The notes: a model not told the origin generated them from the letters alone. Counted from the stretch's first letter, positions 1-11,970 are shown. The stretch: 64,000 nucleotides of DNA from Dendrophyllia cribrosa (GCA_024195265.1 JAJLRJ010000010.1:10427154-10491153); one strand, 5' to 3'. Numbers and translations are program-made.

Positions 1-1128
1 ACGTGTAGCTTAAATTCAGTTGTATTAATTCCTGAATTTCCTCGAAGACACGGCTCGGCCTCGATGCGCTATTAATGGTACTAGTTTTTCTTGTAAACAT
101 AAACCAATGGAGATTTGAATAAAATTTTTCGAAAGAAGATTGTGTTGTCCATTTTTATGTGTTTGTTCATTTATTATAAAGCTTACATAGATTGAAAAGC
201 GATTTTATGTAAACAAAACAAGACTTAGATTTTATACTCGCGTCGCCTTATGCAAATATGTTTGTGTATGTTTGCAATTTTAAATTCCAAATCAGTTTCT
301 CGGGCATTTTTTGACAAGCAACAACTGTACTTTATTCGGAAAGTAGTCGTAATAGTTATTCTAGACGGAGAAAAAGTTGTTTTTGTGAACATTTGTACGG
401 TCTAAATGTACAGGCAGACGGTCGGGTAATAATGTTTTTGAGAATTGCTAAAATTGAAAAATACCCCCGGTAGTCAATCTTAATTATTGTGCTTCCGACC
501 TTTCACTTTAGTTAAGTTGGACTTAACCTAAACGCCACTTTTCCGCCACTTGACATGGCTTTAATGGAAATATCTCGTTCACGTTTCAAGCAATCCAAAA
601 CCTCTACGCTTAAAACATAAACCTATGTTATGGGGTGTTTTGAAAATTTTTGGGTGATTTTTGGGTATGTTTGGGAGGAAATAGTTTTTCTCAAAGGATT
701 GGTAAAATTTAGAGAAATAAGAAATGTTGAAGATTTAGTGAAGTTTTAAAATTAGAATTTGTAGTTAATAATTAATAGACGGATACCAAGTTAGTCCACT
801 AGCAACCTGGGGTGCTCTTGCGTGGGTATCGACTGTCTGTTGGTGTTCCAAAAATCATTTTCTTACTCCTATCCCTTCTTAAAACCTCATCAAATTTCAT
901 TCAAATTTAGGTTAAGTCCCGCCTTAAGCTTGATCAGAGGGCGACGCTGTTAGTGAAAAAGTGTTAAGTTTAACGCTGTCACAGCGTTGAACTTAACACT
1001 AGACGTTTCGGCAATGCTGCCTTTATCAGTAGTAAAAATGTGTTCGTTGCTAACGTGTGCGAAAATTCAAAAAATTCAAATTCACGCGCGCCAAAGAAAA
1101 GCGCGCGCAAGGCTAGCATACGAGTTAA
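1..1128 (-). repeat. Penelope-like element tail / R1 repeat, copy 1
   Basis: Non-coding stretch downstream of the minus-strand retroelement. Bases 1-535 are the reverse complement of 39240-39750 and 49515-50045, so this is one of three copies of a dispersed repeat (R1). Near 940-955 it carries the word GCGACGCTGTTAG, which recurs at 3330-3342 upstream of the retroelement and, inverted, at about 49478. This fits pseudo-LTR-like ends of a Penelope-like element, but the exact terminus is not defined and the window cuts the copy at base 1. A stem-loop with GAAAC lies at 1002-1029 (minus). Confidence 0.6.
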
Positions 1129-3299
1129 TTATGAAAAGCCAAAGTCTTGGTTCAAACCACTCGGCGCCAAAGTCTTGTAATTGAAAATGAACCGCATTTC
1201 TTCGCGTCTTCTCCTGATCTGGTCACCTAGATTCGCTTTAATCACCGTTACCATCATGTCGCTGAGGTTGTGGTTTGGTCTCGTAAAATGTTCAGGCACT
1301 GGCAGCGCAACTTTCTTTTTGATCACATCCAATCGGTGTTCACGGAAGCGGTCTCCAAGACAACGGTCCGTCTCCCCAATGTAGACAATTGCAGGGCATT
1401 TACGGCATGAAATGCAGTAGACCAATTGGCTTGTGATGCATGTATAATGTCCCGAGATCTTGATGTGTCCATTTATAGTTCTAATATTGTCACTGGAATT
1501 GATGAAAGGACAGGCACGGCAGTCACGTCGGTTGCATAGAACGTACCCGCCTGACGTTGGAGATCTGACGGCAAACTGCTATGGACTAGCAAATCTTTTA
1601 GATTCTTTGCGCGTCGGAAAGCTTTTAGCAGCGGCTTGTTGAAAATAGCACTCGTGGTGTTGTCATCGCGTAAGATGGGATAGTTTCTCAGAAGGATGTT
1701 ACAAACGTCGACGTTTTTGGGGTGGTATGTGATGACCAGAGGTGGGCGGTCGACGGCGGTGTCATTTCTGGAAGTGATGTCAAGTAGATTGTCTCTTCGT
1801 TTTGCTTCCGCTTGGACGCGTGCTCTTGTTATGAGGTCATGAGGATAGCCACGTGCCGCAAAATATTTCTCCATAGTTGTTGCTTTATTGTGAAAATCAT
1901 TGTCGTAACTGCAGATCTTTCGCAGCCGTAGAAACTGACTATATGGAATGGATGATTTACACTTTGATGGATGCGACGAGCTGAAGTCAAGATAAGAATG
2001 ACTATCAGTGTCTTTGTGGTAAACAGATGTTGATATGCGGTTGTCGCGGGGAATCATATAGATGTCCAGGAACGGGAGTTTATCAGCTGAGATAGACCAT
2101 GTGTAGTCAATCTTGGGATGGTAGTTAGAGGCAAACTCTAGAAACTGCTGTAATTCCTGTTCACTGCACGATGTTGCGCCTGCCACATCATCCATGAACC
2201 GCTTGTACAGTTCTGGTTTCACGTCAGGGTACTCTGCTAGCATCTTCTCCTCGGCGTAGCCAACAAAGAGACATGCGTAATTGGGCCCTCATCTGCTTCC
2301 CATTGCTACATCACCCACTTGTTTGTAGTAGTCTCCGTTAAACTCGAAAGATATTAGGGTGAGCACCAATTCAGCCATTCGAACAAGAGTGTCCGTTGGG
2401 GGTTCTTTGATTTCTCTCTTGTCTAGAAAATATTTCAGAGCCAACAGACCTTCGTCATTTGGAATGATCGTGTACAACGATTTTAAGTCCATAGTAAATA
2501 CCAATCGGTGCTGCCCATTGTCACTGAACCGAAACGAATCTAGTATTTGCAACATGTGGGTGGTGTCTTTTACGTAGCTAGCCAATTGGCGTACAAATGG
2601 TGCCGTTAACTTGTCGAGATAACAAGCTAAATTCTCTGTAGGACATGCGCAAGCGGAGACAATTGGCCTACCTGGATTCCCAGGCTTGTGTATCTTGGGT
2701 AGTAAATAAAATTTCGAAGTACGCGCATGTTCTACAAGAAGGTTAGTGGCAGATGGAGGGAGTTCCTCGGCCTCTATAGCCTGTTGAACAAACGAACGCA
2801 CTAAATCTTGATGTTGTACATGTTGTGTTGCGTCATCAGGAATTCGCTGGTAAAAATTACCGTCCGACAGTTGTCTGTAGGCCTCAGCTAGATAAAGATC
2901 TTTTCTCCAGACCACAAATGCTCCTCCTTCTGCTGCTCTGAACACAACATCAGTTCGTTTCCTCAGTCTCCGTAAGGCCTCTTGTTCTCCCCTGGTGAGG
3001 TTGTGCGGTGTAGCCTTACTCTTGAAGTCTAGATGGTTGACTTCTCTCCGGCATTTGTCAATATAATGATCTAGAGCTAAGAATTTACCGGGTGGAGCGG
3101 TCCACTTACTACGCTTGGGTTTTAGGGATTCAAAAATGTCATGGTCGGGCGTACTCGAGTGGTCAGTTGCGGAAGCAGAAATACCATTACGATTGGAAGA
3201 AGATTCGTCATCAGGGGTATTAGAATTATCGTTAGTGATTTCACTGACGGGGTCATCACTTCCACCCTGTTCTCCGGATGAGTCTTCACTGATACATAT
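1129..3299 (-). pseudogene. Penelope-like retroelement polyprotein (RT + GIY-YIG), broken
   Basis: Reverse transcriptase and endonuclease of a Penelope-like element, which would copy its RNA into chromosomal DNA. Reading from 3299 downwards: a Ser/Asp-rich N-terminus, then RT with LPKIHKPGNPGRPI (about 2680), a motif A region FTMDLKSLYT (about 2490), motif B AMGS (about 2295) and the catalytic FMDD (about 2195). It ends in a GIY-YIG-type endonuclease with VYCISCRKC and VYIGETDRCLGDRFREH (1420-1330). The RT-GIY-YIG pairing and the KIHKP motif are typical of Penelope-like elements. The frame is broken by an in-frame TGA at 2289-2291, directly after motif B, and by a one-base shift near 1545 between RT and endonuclease. 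The copy is therefore not active as read. No introns seen. Confidence 0.85.
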
Positions 3300-3325
3300 T
3301 TATTATGCAGGATACATATTTATTT

Positions 3326-3365
3326 ATCGGCGACGCTGTTAGGCCAAGCCTATCTATATATATTA
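3326..3365 (-). repeat. Short terminal word of the Penelope-like element
   Basis: The sequence around 3330-3360 (GCGACGCTGTTAGGCC followed by an AT-rich CTATCTATATATA run) recurs inverted at 49450-49495 and in part at 940-955. It probably marks the upstream end or pseudo-LTR of the Penelope-like element. Confidence 0.45.
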
Positions 3366-3600
3366 ATTATGTGTAAGTTTTCTTTTATATGCGGATTAGT
3401 CCCTCGCCACAACCAACTAAGGACCCGTTTAATAAACGGTTTCAATATTTACCCACATTTGCATCGGTCCTTAACAACGGTTGGACGGATGTTCCCAGCA
3501 CATTTTAGAGGTCAAAATAAACGTTGCGTGGATGGCCCAACAATTAGCCCAGCATATTAGGGAAAATGTTGGAATCATTTAACCGGCCTTAGTGTAAAAT
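3366..3600. repeat. Dispersed repeat R3, copy 1
   Basis: Shares GTGTAAG..ATTAGTCCCTC..CCACAACCAA, an ACCCGTTT..AAACGG hairpin and a CCGGCCTTAGTGTA end with 10330-10710. Non-coding and MITE-like; no clear target-site duplication found. Confidence 0.5.
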
Positions 3601-3818
3601 AAGCTACACTCTTCTCACATTTTTTTTTTTCAACAGGAGCGTAGCCAGTGACACCATAATTTTGTTTCCTTTTTTTTTTTTGTTAGGTATCTATGCTGCT
3701 CTTACATTACGTTGCTGTTTCATATAAGGCAGTGTCCACGGAACCATTATGTGCAAACGTAGCGTTATCAACCCTCGGACGTACACGCAAACTTATACCC
3801 CCACCGTGGTACAAGGGA

Positions 3819-3837
3819 GGGGGGGGGGGGGGGGGGG
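3819..3837 (+). repeat. Poly-G run
   Basis: A G homopolymer of about 19 bases. Further G or C runs occur near 4398-4418, 4773-4793, 4851-4868 and 4875-4890. Lengths of such runs are unreliable in assemblies. Confidence 0.8.
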
Positions 3838-3944
3838 TTGTTGCAAACCTTGGGTTTTTCCGATGTTGCAATATTTTGAAAAAATTTTACGTCTAATAGA
3901 TAGCATGTTATGTGCTTTACAAGATGAGGTAAATGAAATTGGTA

Positions 3945-4075
3945 ACCTGCGTAGCAAGCGTTCCCGTACGAACGAATTTGTCCGCATTCTGGCCGCGCGA
4001 AAATTGGGGCGAGAGCAAAAAATCGGAGGACGAGGTGGGAGTGGGGAGGTGAGGGAACGCTTGCCTGCAAACCCA
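3945..4075 (+). repeat. Dispersed repeat R2, copy 1
   Basis: About 130 bases (GCGTAGCAAGCGTTCCCGTA ... GGGAACGCTTGCCTGCAAA) that recur inverted at 6605-6742. The copy's own ends are mutually complementary (AAGCGTTCCC / GGGAACGCTT), so it folds on itself like a MITE. No coding content. Confidence 0.65.
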
Positions 4076-4343
4076 ATTCGCCGATTGACAGCTTGTCAAC
4101 AAATTAGCCAATTACAGATTACCGGAGGTAGAATTTTACTTCCTTTAAAAAATGAAACGCTTCGAAAACGGTTGAAATCTCTTCACAGATTCATGGAATC
4201 AATAAACCTCGCTATTTCAAAACAATGCCGACTTAAATTAGAAGTTTGCTTGCTTTGACTTATTGAATCCAACACCGGTTAACAGAGCCGGTGAAATAAT
4301 TCCAGGTAATAAAAATATAACACAACAGCTACTGTGTTTGTTT

Positions 4344-4967
4344 AGGGGCCGTCGACATATTCACAAGTTCGCTTATTGTCCACTGGACGTTTAGGAGGGG
4401 TGGGGGGGGGGGGGGGGAGTGTGGGGTAGGGAGAGTCGAGATTTGGACGTTAGCGCGGGGCATTTGGAGCAAGTACGAAATTGTTAGTTTTTAATCCAAG
4501 AAAAGAGCCGTGAAAAGGCACAAAGTGGACACAAAGATGTTTTAGGAAAACAGGTACGAGGAACTGTCAGTCTATTTAAATATTCTAAAGCCCATTTACA
4601 AATAATGTTTGTTGTTTCACACATCAGTAGTCTCGCAAACTGTATTCACCCGACTATTAAAAAACCAGGCGACGTCGGGACGGTGAAAATTCTAAGTGGA
4701 CGTTAAGGAGGAGGAGGGGGGAGGGGGTCTGATATTAACGTCCATTGGACGTTAACCCTATTCGGCCTGGACGGGGGGGGGGGGGGGGGGGGGCACAAAG
4801 TGTACCCTCTAGGTTTCATTGTCATAGCCTTAATGTTCTTGAAGTTACGAAGGGGGGGGGGGGGGGGGCACAATCCCCCCCCCCCCCCCCGCCAGGCTCA
4901 GGAACTCATAAAAAGCCCAGGCTGAATAGGGTTAAGCGGGGAACTTATGAATATGTCGACGGCCCCT
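4344..4967. mobile_element. Short inverted-repeat transposon (MITE) rich in G/C runs
   Basis: Ends are inverted copies: GGGGCCGTCGACATATTCA at the left and TGAATATGTCGACGGCCCC at the right. A second, inner inverted pair (TTAACCCTATTC / GAATAGGGTTAA) lies at about 4752 and 4925. The body is mostly poly-G and poly-C. No ORF of note. A non-autonomous DNA transposon, or a nested pair, is the simplest reading. Confidence 0.6.
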
Positions 4968-5241
4968 TAAGACGGTTATATTATTTCCAGTTTAAAAACG
5001 GTCTTCGCTTTCCTCGCTATTTTCTGACTTTTCTATGGTACAAGCACTAATCATTCAGCTTCATTTCATCTTATATTTTGCTGTGACCAAAATAAAACTC
5101 GAATCGGTCCACAAATGCAAATAGATCTACTCACACGACACGCCACTTAGAGCTTGCCGGAATTCAACTCCGATAAAAACAAACAGCCGCCGAAATAGAT
5201 CACTCTCAACTTTAAAATTTGGGATGAAATCGTGGAGTCAA

Positions 5242-5428
5242 TAGGCCATTTACACGATGACGTCATATGACTACAACTACCAGAATCCTTCAGTTTTTTG
5301 TTTTGTAGTGCAAATTAGGGCTATTGTTATTTAAACCGCACTGGGATTACAAAATTTAAATAAGAAGGGAAAAACGAAATGAATTCTGGTAGTTGTAGTC
5401 AAGTGACGCCATCGTGCAAATGGCCTAT
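5242..5428. mobile_element. 187-bp MITE
   Basis: Terminal inverted repeats of about 45 bases (TAGGCCATTTACACGATG ... CATCGTGCAAATGGCCTA, continuing into GACTACAACTACCAGAAT / ATTCTGGTAGTTGTAGTC). Non-coding. Confidence 0.7.
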
Positions 5429-6125
5429 TAGGTTTTTGAGAAAGTCTAAACCTTAAATGACTGGATTTTGGGTATTATTTAGCGTTTGACTCGCCTTTTT
5501 TGTATCGATCCAACCAATTTAAAATACGCATTACCGATGACTACAAACAGACATGGACGACAACAGTCAAACTATACCACGATAATTTTTTTCAACGAGT
5601 CTACTCAATTCTAAGAAAAACATTTCCTGGCCTATTATTAATAAAGGAATAAGATACGTATTGTTTTCTTTTTCATGCCTTTACATTATTAAAAGCGAGG
5701 AAATCCTTGTGTAACTTTGACTAAAATACGTGTGTTCTTCGGAATTTCCCTTTGTGTATATCGTCCAAGCAGTCATTCTCATATAATTTACCTCTACCAC
5801 TTAATCCGAATTATGCTTTGCAATGGAGAAATAACACTGAATAATACTGGAATAGCCTGTACCTCCGTGCCTTTTACTTCGCACTCCGCACATCATAACA
5901 AACAACTGAAAAATTAAACTCTTGCCGAATCCTGTTGGCAATACGGCCATTAAATCTTTGCAGTTAAAAAGATGGCGCATTGCCCTTTCTTAATGTTCCT
6001 TTTTCAAAGTAAAAACAAGCCCGCTTCGCTCAATTCCGATATAACTTCGTTCAAACACGTCTCAAAATCTTTGACATGTTCTCCGAGCTCCATTTTGATC
6101 TTTTATTCTTTGACCGTAACAGTAT

Positions 6126-6136
6126 ATCTGTTAATG

Positions 6137-6170
<34 letters not shown>

Positions 6171-6400
6171 TTAAAGGAATTTATTAAGTAATTAAGTAAT
6201 TAATCAATTAAGTAATTAAGTAAATTTGAGTATCAATTTATAGTTATTGAAAATTATAATTATTGGTATTTTTAATAAAGTTTTATTATTATTAAAAATT
6301 ATTATTATCATTATTACTATATATTTTGTTATTGTGTCCTCAATTAGCCTTACAGCTAAGTATTTTGACACTTTAATAGAGTTTATGTATGTATGTATGT
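6126..6400 (+). repeat. LINE-type 3' tail with (TATG)n end, copy 1
   Basis: TTA-rich tract, then GTGTCCTCAATTAG..., ...ACACTTTAATAGAGTTTATG and a TATG microsatellite. The same order occurs at 28860-29158. A repeat that always ends in a simple microsatellite is typical of a non-LTR retrotransposon 3' end. Next to it, 6386-6455 is duplicated at 6470-6563 with a longer TATG tract. Confidence 0.5.
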
Positions 6401-6463
6401 AAAATTTGATAGCTACTTGTCAAACCTGTTACTCAAGGTGACCACACCGCACCAATCAAGGGC

Positions 6464-6504
<41 letters not shown>

Positions 6505-6604
6505 ATTTGATAGCTACTTGTGCTTGTCAAACCTGTTACTCAAGGTGACCACACCGCACCAATCAAGAGCCCCGTTCGTGGACGAACGGGTTTTTCGAAA
6601 TCGT

Positions 6605-6742
6605 TGGATTTGCAGGCAAGCGTTCCCTTACCTCCCCACTCCCACCCTCGTCCTCCGATTTTTTGCTCTCGCCCCAATTATCGCGCGGCCAGAATGCGGA
6701 AAAATTCGTTCGTACGGGAATGCTTGCTACGCAGGCTATGAA
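6605..6742 (-). repeat. Dispersed repeat R2, copy 2 (inverted)
   Basis: Reverse complement of 3945-4075, with a few substitutions. Non-coding. Confidence 0.65.
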
Positions 6743-7032
6743 ATTGGCTACGGCGCTGCTGGGAGTCCGTGACGTCATCGCCATGTGCTAACCATAAATG
6801 GCCTTGAAATAATCGGAGAAAAACCTTAAGGGTGGGGCATCTATCTCCCTCTCCCCCTTGTACGTCCAAGGGTTAAAATTTTGGCTATTGTAAGGGTTTT
6901 TTTGGACGTTTATTAGAGAACAAAAAATAAATCAATTTTCATCACTGAAAGAAGTACGTAAAGATTGCAGAAAATTCAATCAATTAAAAATGGCATGATA
7001 AAACATTTAGCATTGATACAAAGATATATATA

Positions 7033-7685
7033 CAGTGGAACCTCCGGTTGCGACCACCCCTCGTAAGCGACCACCTCTCCTCAGCGACCAGTTTTCCAAA
7101 ATACCAAAAGTTTCCAAGTCAAATCGCTATACTTGGAACCTCTTGTAAGCAACCACCTCTCGTAAGCGACCGCGGCCACTTTTAGAGCTAAAAGTTTGAA
7201 ATTTTCTTTTGTTTTTAATCTCCCGTAAGCGACCACTTGAAGCTACTTGACAGACAATAGAGCGGAAATTGGACAATGAGGTGTTGTAACATTATCGCAT
7301 TCCTCAAGACAAGTCCTGTTTTTATCGCTCAAAACCTATGCCGAACTCAAATTCTCAAATTCTTCTACAAATGGTAGGAGGGTTTAGTTTCCGAGCTGTA
7401 AACGATGTTTTTGACTGTTCGGCCTTAATTTGGTTAGATAATGGCCATAAAATGGCATTTGTAGCCTGAAAAAGGGTCTTTTTGGTGGAAATTTGGGTGT
7501 TAAAGGGTTAATGTACAGTTTTTTACACTTGTTAACATGTAAATCACCAGTAATACAAATGGGCTGTCAAATTTAAAGCTAGCAATCCAATCTTTATTAG
7601 TTCATGTTCAGTTCCCCTTAACGTTTAGACCACCTCCCGTAAGCGGCTTTACATTTTGGGTGGTCACTTACGGGAGGTTCGACTG
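7033..7685. mobile_element. TA-flanked pogo/mariner-like MITE A
   Basis: Starts CAGTGGAACCTCCGG and ends CGGGAGGTTCGACTG, flanked by TA on both sides (7031-7032 and 7686-7687). TA duplication plus CAGT-type ends fits Tc1/mariner-pogo MITEs. The inside repeats CGTAAGCGACCACC several times near both ends. No transposase ORF. Confidence 0.75.
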
Positions 7686-8347
7686 TATTACATTGCACAA
7701 AAAAAAGAGAAATAAACAGAAAATATACTACATTGTAGAATACCAAAATAATAAGTTAGTTGTTTATGCAATGTTAATATTAAGATCACATGGGGGTAAG
7801 TATAGAAGAAAAATAATAGATAGCTGCATGTGCGTGCTTTAAGTCGTCCAAACAATAAAGTTTAAGTCATCCAATCGTCGGTTTCAAAGGCGGAAGGAAG
7901 ACCAGTAATTCAATTTCTGAACAAAATTCAGTATAATTAGTAACTGAGCCCGGAGAAACACGCGTGCAAGCAATAGCCAATTGAAATCCACTATTTTATA
8001 TGACGCAGTGGGACAAACCCAAGAACCAATTAAATCATTTTTCACAGATTCCGGGAAACATCACGTTACCTTTGAACACGATTATGAACGATAAATCGTA
8101 GAGGGTGGGGCGGCTGTACACAGGCTACTTACAATAAACGTCCTTACGGAGAAAGTGAGTATTCAGCGAGCTTTCGACGATCAGTTAAAACTTGTTTTGG
8201 TTCGAATGGGACAGTTTTGCTCGGAATTTATCATTTGTGTCGGCATTTAGTTCAAATTTAAAAGAAAAACCTGAAAAACACGCCTGAGACCTTAGACTGC
8301 TTAGCATGCAAGTCATCTCTTGCGTGACCGTTTACATGCAGGGAAAG

Positions 8348-8395
8348 TAACCCTAACCCTAACCTTAACCTTAACCCTAACCTTCACCTTAACCT
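8348..8395 (+). repeat. Interstitial telomere-type repeat
   Basis: Eight or so imperfect units of TAACCC / TAACCT, the complement of the TTAGGG repeat used at animal telomeres. Internal location; degenerate. Confidence 0.8.
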
Positions 8396-8753
8396 CAGGC
8401 GGGTGACCCTGTGTGTCATGACATGACTAAAGCAAACAAAAAGAACACCAATAACAACAGAGCCATGTAAATAAGCCTTCGGGGATATACTGTGCAACAA
8501 TTTGGTACCATATAACAGAAAAAGTAATCATTTTAAAATTGTTTCGTGTGTTGTTAAGCGGTTTTGAAGTTAACTGCTGACGGCAAATTTATCATAAGCT
8601 TGACTCCCAAACAAACATTTTTGCAGTTGCTTAAATTGCAAACAAAACTGCGAGGATCATTTCTTCACTTTACCTTTTTTTTTCACTAAAAAAGGTTTTC
8701 CTAACTGAAACGATTAAATGTAATTGTATACTGCATTACATTAATAAACTTAC

Positions 8754-9137
8754 CAACAACAGTTAAATTAAATTCCTGAAAGGCAGCAATGACAGTCCCA
8801 GGAAATTCTACAGAAATATCAATCTTGTACATTCCTTCATCATCTGTCCTGACATCATTGAACTGTAATGTGGCTAAATTAGTTCCAGTAGCTCTGTCGA
8901 CCACAATATGTGGAGCTTGTTCAGAATAAACAGGAACAGACCCAGTAATTTTGAGATACGATGCCAACTGATCATAAGCTGAAGATAAAAGGTTAAACTT
9001 TCTCCAAGTAACTTTAAAAAATGTTGCACTCTTTGTCAGTTCATCAGCAGTGAGGGTGTAACTCCATGTTAGTGACACATCCTGTACTTCTGTTAGTTCT
9101 TTTGGATTGGTTGGTTGTGCTGTCCAGTTCAATGTTT
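8754..9137 (-). CDS. Immunoglobulin-like domain exon (intact copy)
   Basis: A 384-base exon (128 codons) on the minus strand, with an acceptor CAACAG before 9137 and a donor GTAAGT after 8754. It is open throughout. The translation has Ig-type features: a B-strand-like VSLTWSYTL, a central VTWRKF, TLQFNDV, then DDEGMYKIDISV, which matches the D-x-G-x-Y signature of Ig V/I-set domains, and an ending LTVVG. The two usual disulphide cysteines are missing (Trp and Ile stand there), so this is an atypical domain. Likely part of a cell-surface receptor whose other exons I could not find nearby. The neighbour at 11033-11414 is a decayed duplicate. Confidence 0.65.
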
Positions 9138-9689
9138 CTGTTGTTGGAATACGAAGGTTGTACACTACACTGTGTATAGTTAACTGACATTGTCTATGGA
9201 CACTATTAAAATTATGCTTTTTCTTGGTTTTCATTGACCACTCAGTTGAGTCTTTCTCGCTTGTTTGTCACAATGAATACTCGACAAAAGAAAATAATTG
9301 CCATGAGGCGTGTCGACTTTGCCAAACGTTTGAGGCTGACATTTTCCGTGTGCCTTTTTCTTTGCTCCAATTTCAATAGAACAAAAGCTTACCCCTCTCT
9401 CTCTTCACGCTCGTTCTTTCCCTTCACTCTTCGAAGTAAATACTTTGTGCTTTATAAACGACGGAGTGCAATGCAAAAGTGTACAATTTCGCAAGAAACA
9501 TAATTCAGTCGAATTTTTTGAACACATGGGATAGAGAAGCTATTCACAAAGATGCACAATACTGCACACGAGAAAAATGGTATCTGCATCAAAGTACAGC
9601 ATTCTGTGATTCACTGGGCTGCGTAGCACAGAAAAAGGAGAGGGTGGGGGATTCGTGCAGATTATACTTTAAAGTTAGCTCTACTAAAA

Positions 9690-10090
9690 ACCTAACAAAT
9701 TAGCGATTTTTTAAAACTCTTAAGTAATGCCGAATTAATACGTTCGCCGAATGTATTGCCGAATTTATCGCAAAATTAACAATAAACCTGAACTGTGACG
9801 TTGTTGCCAAAACCAAACTAAAAAACAGAGTAACTGTCTACGTTAACTGACGGTTCTGTAAGGTACAGGGAAAAATAAATAGTTATCAAACATCCGTATT
9901 GCTGTCCCATCACAAAGCGATTTGTAAGAGGGGTAACAAAAACTTGCACTTCCGCCACCAAAGTTAGAAATTCAGTCATACATACAAACTAAGTTATTGT
10001 TATAAAACCATTGCGTCTGCTGAATAATTATGGAAATGCGTAACGTCATGCGTGGAACAAAAGTAACGGTTTTCAGTAAAGGTGTCAGAC
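9690..10090 (+). repeat. Duplicated intronic segment, copy 1
   Basis: Aligns with 13290-13690 in the same orientation over about 400 bases (shared CTGACGGTTCTGTAAGGTAC and AAAGCGATTTGTAA). In addition, 9480-9640 is present inverted at about 12590-12760. Together these show that the Ig-exon neighbourhood was duplicated and partly inverted. No gene of its own. Confidence 0.65.
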
Positions 10091-10329
10091 AATCCAAACC
10101 AATGTCACGACAGGTGCCCGTTTCAGTCTTTCAGCACCAGAGCCTATTCGCACTCGTCAGTTTGGATTGGCCGTTTTATGTTTCAAACATTTTTCTTTTC
10201 TGGGAACCCAAAATCCATGACATAGGCTTTTAGACTTTCTGCTCAATATTGTAACAGCAGTGATAAGTACACAACTGTAACAATATTTGGTTTGGGCAAT
10301 TTGAATTCCGGCTTTTAATCAAATTACAG

Positions 10330-10710
10330 GCGTTTATGTGTAAGTGACCTTCCTAACGTGAATTAGTCCCTCACTGACCACAACCAAGTAAGAAAAGTTA
10401 AGACCCGTTTTTAAACGGGTAACAACAATCGGCCCAACATATATTTAAATATTCATTATTAGGGACAGGGAATGCCTGATGTACACAAATGTACAATGAA
10501 GTGTTGAAAAGGCTTCAACACGATCCGCCATCTTTTAGAACAAAGAAAATGTTGGAGCGGTGTTGGATGAAAGTTTGGACTAAGTAACATTTGTTTAAAA
10601 TAGCTTCCAACAAGCTTTCAACAATTTTCAACATTTTCAGCAAACTGTTAGACGAATGTTGGCGAAAATGTTGACACCATTTATACCGGCCTTTAGTGTA
10701 GACAAAAAGA
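10330..10710. repeat. Dispersed repeat R3, copy 2
   Basis: Same family as 3366-3600. Contains the ACCCGTTTTTAAACGGGT hairpin and several ATGTTGG words. Non-coding. Confidence 0.5.
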
Positions 10711-11032
10711 ACAAAATACATTTCATAGGCGCTTTAAACGCCCACCTTCACCCAAAAGACGTTGCGGTCATTTGTTTTTGTTTTGAAATGCTCCATTGTT
10801 CATACGCGTGATCTGATTGGTTGCACGCATTCAAGCGTGAATTTCGTGTCACACGAAATTCAGCACGAAAGTGATCACGGCTCGCACAGCATTTTGGGTG
10901 AAGGTGGGCCTTTAAATTGCAAATACAACTGCAAGGATCATTTCTTTAATTTACAATCTTTTTCACTGAAAAGGTTTTCCTATCTGAAACGGTTAAATTG
11001 AATGTTATAGTACAGTACATGTACAAACTTAC

Positions 11033-11414
11033 CAACAACAGTTAAATTAGCATCCTGAAAGGCAGCAATTACAGTTCCAGGAAATTCTACAGAAATATCA
11101 ATCTTGTACATTCCTTCATCATCCGTCTTGACATCATTGAACTGTAATGTGGCTAAATTAGTTCCAGTAGCTCTGTCAACCACAATGTGTGGCTCTTGTT
11201 CAGTATAAGAAGGAGAAGCCCCAGTAATTTGACAAAAGATGCAAACTCATCATAAACTGAAGTTGAACGATTAAACTTTCTCCATGTAACTTTAAAAAAT
11301 GTTGCACTCTTTGTGAGTTCATCGGCAGTGAGGGTGTAACTCCATGTTAGTGACACATCTTGTCCTTCTGTAAGCTCTGTTGATTGGCTGGTTGTGTTGT
11401 CCAGTTTAAGGACT
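11033..11414 (-). pseudogene. Immunoglobulin-like exon, frameshifted duplicate
   Basis: Close copy of the exon at 8754-9137 with the same splice borders (GTAAG donor after 11033, AACAG acceptor before 11414). It is 382 bases, two fewer than its sister, so the frame shifts. The difference falls near 11225-11240, where the sister reads through. Both halves remain recognisable: the VSLTWSYTL half upstream and the DDEGMYKIDISV half downstream. A dead exon unless skipped by splicing. Confidence 0.7.
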
Positions 11415-11822
11415 CTGTTAAGTTGTTGCAATACGAAAGATTGTACAGTACTCTAGGTACGGTTAACATTGTCTATGGACAATATTTAAAATATGTTTTT
11501 TCTTAAGTTGCATTGACCATTAAGTCACGTGTTAATACTTTCTTGTTTATTCATCGTGGTGCGTAAAGCAAGTGCAGGAAGGGGAGCGAGAGAGCGGATC
11601 AGTATAGCGCTAGAGAAAGGGCAGTGCATGCGATGACGCTATTGTTTTGTTCGTTGTTTTGTACGATCGCCTGGTAAATGTAAAAATTCTGAATGATCTG
11701 AATCAATTATGTGCCAATAATGAACTTGATTAATTGATTATAATTTAATTTCAACTTGTTTTAAAGTTTTTTCGCTTGCTTGTCACAATGAATTCGAATG
11801 CTTGAAAAAATAAAACGATAGG

Positions 11823-11970
11823 TGGTTTTCACGTTACGTCACGGCGGCCATGTTGGTGCACACCTACAAAAGAATTTTAATGAACTTATTTTGTTATGTG
11901 CACCAACATGGCCGCCATGGCCTTTGTCATTTGAGTCCCACAGGACTGAAGGTCACGTGAGCGAAAACCA
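11823..11970. mobile_element. 148-bp MITE with GGCGGCCATGTTGGTGCAC hairpin
   Basis: Outer inverted repeat TGGTTTTCACGTTACGTCAC / GGTCACGTGAGCGAAAACCA and inner inverted repeat GGCGGCCATGTTGGTGCAC / GTGCACCAACATGGCCGCC. Non-coding foldback element. Confidence 0.75.

Noticed and set aside
1002..1029. Functional hammerhead ribozyme at the Penelope-like element
   Set aside because: This copy has CTGATAA instead of CTGANGA and no stem III loop, so only the stem-loop resemblance is kept.
3749..5050. Coding frames through the poly-G and poly-C stretches (Gly- or Pro-rich ORFs)
   Set aside because: They are created by homopolymers inside MITEs and show no domain or splice signal.
8348..8395. Chromosome end
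   Set aside because: Only about 48 bases of degenerate telomeric units with genomic sequence on both sides; an interstitial patch.
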